Assembly: GCA_018609755.1 (NCBI GenBank)
Contig: JAHENZ010000180.1
Span: forward strand, 1-50,627
DNA length: 50,627 nt
Source of the DNA: Salinivenus sp.
GTDB taxonomy: Bacteria; Bacteroidota; Rhodothermia; Rhodothermales; Salinibacteraceae
Reading direction: 5' to 3'
Shown: one piece after another, positions 44,724 through 50,627 of the stretch
Layout: each line of letters starts with the position of its first letter
How positions within the stretch are numbered: position 1 is the first letter of the stretch
Made by a program: the position numbers and the translations under genes
Notes under the pieces: model-generated
Told to the model about the DNA's origin: nothing
Database searches by the model: none
The model's input: the letters and a program-made list of their open reading frames with translations, nothing else

Positions 44724-45854
44724 ATGACCTACCGCTCGCTCGTCGGGTTCCTTTTGCTCGTGTCCGCCCTTCTCTTGGCCGGCTGTGATTCCAACGAGTC
44801 GCCTACGCTTCCCCCTGAGGAAGAAGAGCCTCCACCGTCCGACACCACCGGTACAGGCGACCCTCCGTCCGATACCCTCCGCGTGCTCGCCGACGAGCGA
44901 GGCATCGAGTTTGGTACGGCTGTGGCTGCGGACCCGTTAATGACGAACGACACGTACGCGGAGGTCCTGGCTCGGGAGTTTAATGCGGTGACCCCGGAGA
45001 ATGCCATGAAGTGGAGTCCCCTGCGCCCGAGTCGGGACGAGTTCACGTTCGCCGATGCAGACTCAATCGTTGCGTTCGCGGCCCGGCACGACATGAGCGT
45101 TCGGGGGCACACTCTCGTGTGGCATCGGCAACTGCCCAACTGGCTGACCGAAGGAGATTGGTCTCGCGAGGAGCTCATCACCATCCTCGAAACCCATATC
45201 CAGACGGTCATCAACCATTACGAAGAGGAGTATCCCGGTCAGATCACGAAGTGGGACGTGGTGAACGAAGCCATTGTCGACGGAGGAGGGCGTCGGAATA
45301 ACATTTGGCAAGAAACGATTGGAGACGAATACGTCGCCATTGCCTTTCGGGCGGCGGAAGAAGCCACCGATTCGGATGCGAAACTATATTACAACGACTA
45401 TGGCATCGCAGGCGGGGGATCAAAAGCGGACGGAGTGTACGAGATGGTGAGTGGGCTCGTGGAAAATGACGTTCCCATTGACGGCGTTGGATTTCAGTCT
45501 CATTTGTCGACGCAGTATGGGGCGCCGAGCGATCAGGTCCTGGCCGACGAAATGGGTCGATATGAGGAGCTCGGCCTAAATGTGGCGATCACGGAGCTGG
45601 ACGTGCGAATTCCCCTCGGGGACGACGGCGAGCCGAGTGAGGAGCAACTGTCTCAGCAGGCCGACTACTACACCCGCTTCCTCAACAACTGTCTCTTCGC
45701 CGAGAATTGCACGGAGTTTCGGGCGTGGGGCTTCACTGACGCTTATTCCTGGGTGCCGGACGAATTTGACGGGGAGGGGGCGGCTCTGATCTTCGACGAA
45801 AACTACGAGCCGAAGCCGGCCTACGACGCGCTCATTGAGACGCTGAAAAACTAG
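44724..45854 (+). CDS. GH10 endo-beta-1,4-xylanase lipoprotein
   Basis: 376 residues from the ATG at 44724; longer in-frame starts give no signal peptide. Lipoprotein signal ends SALLLAGC. A Pro/Glu/Asp/Thr-rich linker of about 45 residues leads to a complete GH10 barrel: FNAVTPENAMKWSPLRPS, VRGHTLVWHRQLPNWL, ITKWDVVNEAI with acid/base Glu182, GVGFQSHLS and VAITELDVRI with nucleophile Glu291, then FRAWGFTDAYSWVP. It cuts xylan chains internally. No T9SS C-terminal domain is present, so surface location depends on the lipid anchor. Confidence 0.95.
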   Translation: MTYRSLVGFLLLVSALLLAGCDSNESPTLPPEEEEPPPSDTTGTGDPPSDTLRVLADERGIEFGTAVAADPLMTNDTYAEVLAREFNAVTPENAMKWSPLRPSRDEFTFADADSIVAFAARHDMSVRGHTLVWHRQLPNWLTEGDWSREELITILETHIQTVINHYEEEYPGQITKWDVVNEAIVDGGGRRNNIWQETIGDEYVAIAFRAAEEATDSDAKLYYNDYGIAGGGSKADGVYEMVSGLVENDVPIDGVGFQSHLSTQYGAPSDQVLADEMGRYEELGLNVAITELDVRIPLGDDGEPSEEQLSQQADYYTRFLNNCLFAENCTEFRAWGFTDAYSWVPDEFDGEGAALIFDENYEPKPAYDALIETLKN

Positions 45855-45959
45855 CAGCTCAGCGACGACTGACTACAAATCTCGCAGGCGGAGCGGACTC
45901 CACTCATTCTGAGGAATGGCATTCCGTCACGTCTGTACTTCTTCTGGGCGGTGATCCCG

Positions 45960-45977
45960 TTTCCCGAATTCGGGAAA
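45960..45977. other. 18-bp perfect palindrome
   Basis: TTTCCCGAATTCGGGAAA, with no spacer, 105 bp after the GH10 stop. It may be an RNA hairpin ending the GH10 transcript or a binding site for a dimeric regulator; no T run follows. Confidence 0.4.
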
Positions 45978-46204
45978 ACGAAGCAGAACCGGAAAAGAAC
46001 GGCCGTCTGCGTGGTAGACAATGAGGTGCCGTTCGTCTCCAATGGCGCTTCTTTAACAGATGTAGAGAGCCCCCAGCTCACCTACTTGGTTGATTATTAT
46101 ATTGCCGGCCCTGAGGTAGCGCGCTCTCCAATCTGCGCCTTCCGCCCGAGAAATACAGGTCTGTGGCGGTCGTGTCTGGAGTCCGACGATGTCTTCTCCA
46201 CTCG

Positions 46205-46261
46205 CTCTCCTTTTTCGAAAGGAGAGATGCCCTCCACTCCTCTCGTAGTGAAAACGAGAGG
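46205..46261 (+). other. Two tandem hairpins, the first with a TTCG loop
   Basis: CTCTCCTTT (46205-46213) pairs with AAAGGAGAG (46218-46226) across a TTCG tetraloop, which is very stable in RNA. CCTCTCGT (46239-46246) pairs with ACGAGAGG (46254-46261). They may close the GH10 transcript or protect its 3' end. Confidence 0.45.
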
Positions 46262-46534
46262 GGGACAGCGGGGGCAGTCTCAAGAATCCCCCTCGTCCAG
46301 ACTGATCGAGGGACTCTCACTTCGCATTCTTTGGTTCATTTTTTTTTCACATATACAAAGGTGTCGAAGGGAGAAGTCAGAAAATCGAGCCTGAGAGGCG
46401 AAACGAAGAGGGGGCAGTGGTCGGAAGAAAAGAATTCCATTCGAGATTGAAGCCCCCTTCAATCCTCTCAATCCCCTTTTATTGTGACCACTTGCAATTC
46501 ATAGGTATTGTTCATTTTATGAATTTGTGGCGTT

Positions 46535-46783
46535 TGGAACCGCTTACAACATTCTGTTCCCGGTCGGCTCCTAGAAGATGAAAGGAATGTAGGGAAAACA
46601 TTAGCCTGACTTGATATTGTCGAGCGGAAGCGTTTTCTATAGGAGGCGGCGAATGTGGTAAGGTCATAAAATGACTTAGATACATTACCGACGGACGGCT
46701 TTTTGAGGACTGATTTTCCCACGATCCGTCCTGGTTTGTCCTTCTAGACGCGGATAGCATGTTGCCGTCGAAAGCGTTTGCAA
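46535..46783 (+). promoter_or_regulatory. Cluster of three LacI-core sites before SusC-2
   Basis: TGGAACCGCTTACA (46535-46548), CGGAAGCGTTTTCT (46625-46638) and TCGAAAGCGTTTGCAA (46768-46783). All share the core AANCGNTT also found in the SusC-1 sites. Individually they are weak dyads; the spacing over 250 bp before one gene is the main reason to report them. Confidence 0.3.
46662..46673 (+). promoter_or_regulatory. GGTCATAWWATG motif, copy 3 (SusC-2)
   Basis: GGTCATAAAATG, 157 bp before the SusC-2 ATG, differing in two central bases from the copies before SusC-1 and GH10. With the following A it forms TCAT-AAA-ATGA. Confidence 0.3.
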
Positions 46784-46829
46784 GGTGGGGGTCACTCGCG
46801 TTCATGATCACCGTAACAGCAAAGCTGAC

Positions 46830-49800
46830 ATGCAAGAACCTTCACAAAATCAGTTTCCATTACTGACGGCCGTTTGGCGTTTGCTCGAGACGGAGCAGAA
46901 GCACGCCATTGGGACCTTGGGGATGTGTATCTGCCTCGGCCTTCTGGGAGGAGGGAATGCCCTCGCTCAAGATACAGGAACCATTCGGGGCACAGTGACC
47001 GACGGATCGACTGAAGAACCCCTTCCGGGGGCGAACGTCGTTCTCGTTGGTACACAGCAGGGGGCTGCGACCAATGCAGAGGGGGGATACACCATTCAAG
47101 GTGTGGATCCCGGCACGTATTCGGTTCAGGCCTCCTTCCTGGGATATCAGCAGACCGTGCGGGAGAACGTTCAAGTGAATGCCGGCGAGAGTACGACGGT
47201 CAACTTCTCGCTCCAGCAGCAACAGCAGGCGCTCGATGAGCTGGTTGTCGTTGGATATGGCGAGCAGCAACGTGAGAGCGTAACGGCAGCCGTAAGCAAA
47301 GTCGACGGAGCGGACCTTGCCGAATCCTCGGCGTCGGACATGAGCGAAGCGCTGCAGGGTCGTGTGTCCGGAGTTACGGTGGCAGGCGATGCCCCAGGGG
47401 AAGCCCCGCAAATTCGCATTCGTGGGCTCACGACCCCAAACAGCAACGATCCGCTGTTTGTGGTGGACGGCGTGCCCGTGGGGAATACCCTCGGCGTCAA
47501 TACGAGCAACATCGAGTCGGTTGAGGTGCTGAAGGATGCGGCCTCGGCGTCGATCTACGGCTCGCGCGCCTCCGGAGGCGTCATCCTGGTTACGACGAAG
47601 CGGGGAAGCGAGGGGCAAAACCTGCAGGTGGACTTCGACTCGTACACGGGATTTCAGGAAGTGACGAACACCGTCGACCTGCTGAATGCCTCTCAGTACG
47701 TTGAGGAGTGGAGTGAAATTCACCAGGAGTCCGGACAGGAGGTCCCGACCGTGCTTCAGAACCTGGGGTCAAACCCGGAGAGCTATGACTATCAAGACCT
47801 CACCTTTCGGCAGGGAATGATCATGAGTCACAACCTTGGGGTGAGTGGCGGAAACGAGACGGCAAAATATCGCGTCTCGGGTGGGTATCTGAGCCGCGAA
47901 GGGACGATAGTCGGCAGCGGATACGAGCGCTACTCGCTTCGGGTAAATACCGACTTTGACCTCGGGAGAGTACGGTTGGGAGAGTCGCTCTCGCTCAACC
48001 ACTCGCTTCGTCAGAATATTACGGAGTCGCAGGGACGCTCGATCATTGAGCACACGGTGAAGTTTGCTCCGTACCTGCAGCCCTACGACGAGAGCCTGAA
48101 TGGCGGATTCAACGGGCCGGACCAGGTAGACCAGAACGACGCTCAGAACCCGCTGAGGCTGCAAATGCTCGGGGAGGATGAGACCACACAGACGGTGATT
48201 ACCGGAAATGCGTTCGCCGAAGTCGACATTCTGGAGTCGCTCATGTTGCGCGGCGTCGTCGGGGTGGACGCGGTGTTTTCCGACGACTACGACTTTCGGC
48301 CGAGCTTTGAGACGGGCTCGTTTTTCAGTGAAACTCAGTCGGATCTAACCGAGACGCGGACGACGATTTTCGACCCGGTGGGAACGCTAACGCTGAACTT
48401 CAACAAGGAGGTTGGCAATCATGACCTTTCGTTCGTTGGGGGAGGAGAGCTCGACATAAGTCAATCTCGAAGTACGGGGGCGTCGGGGACCAATGATCTT
48501 TCGGATGCGCTCCAACAGCCCGGAACGGTAAATGACGACATCGCCATCGGAGACAAGTTTCGGAGTGTCTTGGTTTCTGGGTTCGGGCGATTCAACTACA
48601 ACTACGATGGACGATATCTCGCGCAGGTCTCCTTTCGTCGGGATGGCAACTCGCGGTTTGGAGAGGGCAACAAGTGGGGGAATTTCCCGGCCTTCTCGCT
48701 GGGCTGGAATATGGCGGAAGAGGCCTTTCTGGAGGACCTTCCCGTCTCGATGCTCAAGCTGCGCGGGAGTTGGGGGCAGGTCGGAAATGCTAGCGCCGTG
48801 GGGGAATACGCGACCCAGTCCACGTACAACACCGACATGTTCTACGTCGGGGGCGACGGATCGCAGATTGTGGCCGGAACCATTACGGGTCTAAACAACT
48901 CCGCGCTGAAGTGGGAAACCACCACGATGACGAATGTGGGACTGGACGTGGGACTGCTCAACGGCCAGTTGAATTTCTCCGGAGAGTACTACGAAAACTC
49001 GACCGAAGACATTCTCCTGACGGTTCCGGTGCCGGGCTCCTTCGGCTACACTGGCGATCCGGTATTCAACACCGGGACGGCCACGACGAGCGGATTCGAG
49101 TTTAGTGCCGACTACTCGGGGAGTACGGGAGAAGTGGATTGGACGCTGTCGGGGAATTTTGGCACGTCGACCAACGAGGTGGAGTCGCTCGGTCGAGGGT
49201 CTCCGATCACGGGCGCCGATTGGCAGGGATCGTCCATCACGCGCGTGGCCCAGGGCGAGCCGATCTATCACTTTTACGGATATAGGATGGATCGCCTGTA
49301 TCAGGAGAGCGACTTTACCGACGATGGGCATCTGAATCCTGATCTTGCGGATCCCACGCCCGAAGACGAGGGGGATCCGGAGGAAACTGTCGTACAGCCG
49401 GGGGACATCAAGTGGCATGACGTAAATGGCGATGATGCCATCACGACCGCGGACCGGGCGAAGATCGGCAATCCCCTGCCGGACTATACCTACGGGTTCA
49501 CCGCCGATCTGCAGTGGCAGGGCCTCGACGTCTCCACGACCTTCCAGGGCGCCGGGGGACACCAAATCTATCGGGCCTGGGCATACTGGACGGAAGGAAT
49601 GGGCCGGATGTTTAATGCCGAAACGACCATCCTGGATCGGTGGACGCCCGAGAATACGGACACGAATGTGCCCCGTGCCACCCTCAGTGATCCGGCGAAC
49701 AATCGGCGGGCCGATTCCGACCGCTGGGTGGAAGACGGCGATTATCTTCGCCTCAAGCTCGTGACGCTGGGGTACTCCATCCCGACGGAATTTGCGCCGC

Positions 49801-49988
49801 GGATCCGAAATCTGAGAGTGTACGTGCAGGCCCGCAACGCTCTCACCTTTACGGGGTACGACGGCTTCGATCCGGAAGTGGGCGTGTGGAGCGACGATCC
49901 GTCCGACGCTACGTCCAACTACGGCGTCGATTACGGCCAGACCCCGCAGGCGCGGAGCTTCAGCATCGGCGTCCAGCTCGGCTTCTAG
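46830..49988 (+). CDS. SusC/RagA-family TonB-dependent outer-membrane transporter, second copy
   Basis: 1052 residues from the ATG at 46830 (an earlier in-frame GTG would add 15 residues without benefit). Long N-terminus, then signal core (IGTLGMCICLGLLGGGNALAQ), regulatory-like domain (IRGTVTDGSTEEPLPGANVVLVGT), TonB box region (LDELVVVGYGEQ), plug (GRVSGVTVAGDAPG, SVEVLKDAASASIYGSRASGGVILVTTK) and barrel ending ARSFSIGVQLGF. It differs clearly from SusC-1, so it probably handles another oligosaccharide or another part of the same glycan. Its own SusD follows 54 bp downstream. Confidence 0.95.
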   Translation: MQEPSQNQFPLLTAVWRLLETEQKHAIGTLGMCICLGLLGGGNALAQDTGTIRGTVTDGSTEEPLPGANVVLVGTQQGAATNAEGGYTIQGVDPGTYSVQASFLGYQQTVRENVQVNAGESTTVNFSLQQQQQALDELVVVGYGEQQRESVTAAVSKVDGADLAESSASDMSEALQGRVSGVTVAGDAPGEAPQIRIRGLTTPNSNDPLFVVDGVPVGNTLGVNTSNIESVEVLKDAASASIYGSRASGGVILVTTKRGSEGQNLQVDFDSYTGFQEVTNTVDLLNASQYVEEWSEIHQESGQEVPTVLQNLGSNPESYDYQDLTFRQGMIMSHNLGVSGGNETAKYRVSGGYLSREGTIVGSGYERYSLRVNTDFDLGRVRLGESLSLNHSLRQNITESQGRSIIEHTVKFAPYLQPYDESLNGGFNGPDQVDQNDAQNPLRLQMLGEDETTQTVITGNAFAEVDILESLMLRGVVGVDAVFSDDYDFRPSFETGSFFSETQSDLTETRTTIFDPVGTLTLNFNKEVGNHDLSFVGGGELDISQSRSTGASGTNDLSDALQQPGTVNDDIAIGDKFRSVLVSGFGRFNYNYDGRYLAQVSFRRDGNSRFGEGNKWGNFPAFSLGWNMAEEAFLEDLPVSMLKLRGSWGQVGNASAVGEYATQSTYNTDMFYVGGDGSQIVAGTITGLNNSALKWETTTMTNVGLDVGLLNGQLNFSGEYYENSTEDILLTVPVPGSFGYTGDPVFNTGTATTSGFEFSADYSGSTGEVDWTLSGNFGTSTNEVESLGRGSPITGADWQGSSITRVAQGEPIYHFYGYRMDRLYQESDFTDDGHLNPDLADPTPEDEGDPEETVVQPGDIKWHDVNGDDAITTADRAKIGNPLPDYTYGFTADLQWQGLDVSTTFQGAGGHQIYRAWAYWTEGMGRMFNAETTILDRWTPENTDTNVPRATLSDPANNRRADSDRWVEDGDYLRLKLVTLGYSIPTEFAPRIRNLRVYVQARNALTFTGYDGFDPEVGVWSDDPSDATSNYGVDYGQTPQARSFSIGVQLGF

Positions 49989-50042
49989 CAGCAGAGCACG
50001 AGCTCACCGAGCGTTATTCAGACATGTTTTAGTCCCCTAGTT

Positions 50043-50627
50043 ATGAAATTACGAACTCCACTTACTCTCGTCGTTTGTGTACTCACACTAATCGGGCTCT
50101 CGTCGTGCGATTCCGGGAATAACGGCCTCTTGACGGAAAACAACCCCAATGAACTTTCCACGGCGACGTTCTACGAGAATCAGGCGCAGATTGAGGCGGC
50201 GGTGAACGCCGCGTACGCCAATCTGCAGTCCGTAGGGCTCTACGCTCGAATGTACTTCTATCATCACGACATCATGTCCAATGAGGCGGAAGCGTTGGGT
50301 AGCCTAGAGCGGAATAAAATGTTCTTCCATAACTATGACGCCTCGGCTGCAAATGGACAGTTGACCCGATATTGGGACGCCTACTTCCGTGGGATTAAGC
50401 GGGCCAACCTCGCCATCCAGAACATTCCAGAGTCGGATGCCCCCGGTGTGGGCCAGGAGCTCAAAGATCGGTACGTTGCGGAGGCGCGATTCCTGCGGGC
50501 GTGGTATTACTACGAGCTCGTGATGCACTGGGGCCCCGTCCCCCTCTACACCGAGCCCGCGACGCAGGAGAACATAGAAGGTGTGCCCCGTGCGTCGCAG
50601 GAAGAGGTCTTTCAGGTCATTCTTGAC
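50043..50627 (+). CDS. SusD/RagB-family lipoprotein, partner of SusC-2, 5' part
   Basis: Starts at the ATG at 50043 and is still open at the end of the window (195 codons seen). Lipoprotein signal LTLIGLSSC, with the Cys near residue 21. SusD features follow: NPNELSTATFYENQAQIEAAVNAAYANLQ, YWDAYFRGIKRANLAIQNI and VAEARFLRAWYYYELVMHWGPVPL. The second half, with the ligand-binding surface, is missing. Confidence 0.93.
   Translation, partial: MKLRTPLTLVVCVLTLIGLSSCDSGNNGLLTENNPNELSTATFYENQAQIEAAVNAAYANLQSVGLYARMYFYHHDIMSNEAEALGSLERNKMFFHNYDASAANGQLTRYWDAYFRGIKRANLAIQNIPESDAPGVGQELKDRYVAEARFLRAWYYYELVMHWGPVPLYTEPATQENIEGVPRASQEEVFQVILD

Larger units (their letters stand above)
45855..46829 (+). 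promoter_or_regulatory. Long intergenic region before SusC-2
   Basis: 975 bases with no gene that I can support. It holds an 18-bp perfect palindrome (45960-45977), two adjacent hairpins (46205-46261), a run of nine T at about 46338-46346, a small hairpin GATTGAAG-CCCC-CTTCAATC (46445-46464), three LacI-core sites (46535-46783) and a GGTCATAAAATG motif (46662-46673). The left half is probably 3' untranslated sequence of GH10 and the right half the promoter region of SusC-2. Confidence 0.5.

Noticed and set aside
1-50627. CRISPR array, prophage, restriction or toxin-antitoxin genes
   Set aside because: None seen: no regularly spaced repeats, no phage structural genes and no recognisable defence domain.

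Overview
The window looks like a chromosomal segment from a halophilic or marine Bacteroidota-type bacterium of the Rhodothermia/Salinibacter kind. This is an inference from gene content: SusC/SusD pairs, a GldKLMN (type IX secretion/gliding) block, GldA/F/G, S46 peptidases, fairly high GC and many acidic proteins. No 16S gene or other taxonomic marker is present. Most genes are ordinary single-copy chromosomal genes. No CRISPR array, prophage or transposase gene was seen, but two families of short non-autonomous elements (MITE-like) are scattered in the intergenic regions.

Layout. 1-1486: 3' part of a SusD-like lipoprotein, then a type A MITE and a strong terminator. 1860-3755: an MFS transporter (minus strand) and a small membrane protein. 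3794-4091: a type B and a type A MITE abutting on a shared TA. 4180-6030: a PabB-PabC fusion for 4-aminobenzoate synthesis. 6211-10760: two S46-type peptidases separated by a second type B MITE; the first has lost its catalytic His and Ser. 10846-13513: an alkaline-phosphatase/phosphoglycerate-mutase superfamily enzyme (minus strand) and a ComM/YifB AAA protein. 13762-18881: an outer-membrane barrel protein followed by gldK, gldL, gldM and gldN. 18941-20221: tRNA-Ser(CGA) with a terminator, then an RluD-type pseudouridine synthase. 20369-24835: GldA-type ATPase, GldF-type permease, GldG-type auxiliary protein and a DUF4340 protein. 24939-29194: btaA and btaB (betaine lipid synthesis) followed by two LpxH/PlcP-type metallophosphoesterases. 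29218-34023 (minus strand): HMG-CoA lyase and an M16 peptidase pair, one active and one inactive. 34224-35275: DUF493 protein and a rhodanese lipoprotein.

36020 to the end is a polysaccharide utilisation locus: SusC, SusD, a surface glycan-binding lipoprotein, a GH44 lipoprotein, a GH10 xylanase lipoprotein, then a second SusC and the start of a second SusD, which runs off the window. The leaders of both SusC genes carry LacI-type operator-like sequences. A short motif, GGTCATAWWATG, occurs upstream of SusC-1, GH10 and SusC-2. The enzyme set points to plant or algal hemicellulose (xylan and/or xyloglucan/glucan), broken at the cell surface and imported by the SusCD pairs.

The most notable items are: GldK carrying an N-terminal beta-barrel-like domain in place of a lipid anchor, together with a short GldM lacking the usual helical first periplasmic domain; a compact btaA-btaB-plcP-plcP set that resembles a phosphorus-saving lipid-remodelling module; a catalytically dead S46 paralogue beside a live one; and the two MITE families, type B being exactly 172 bp in all three copies. 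All functional statements come from reading protein sequence by eye; no database search was run.
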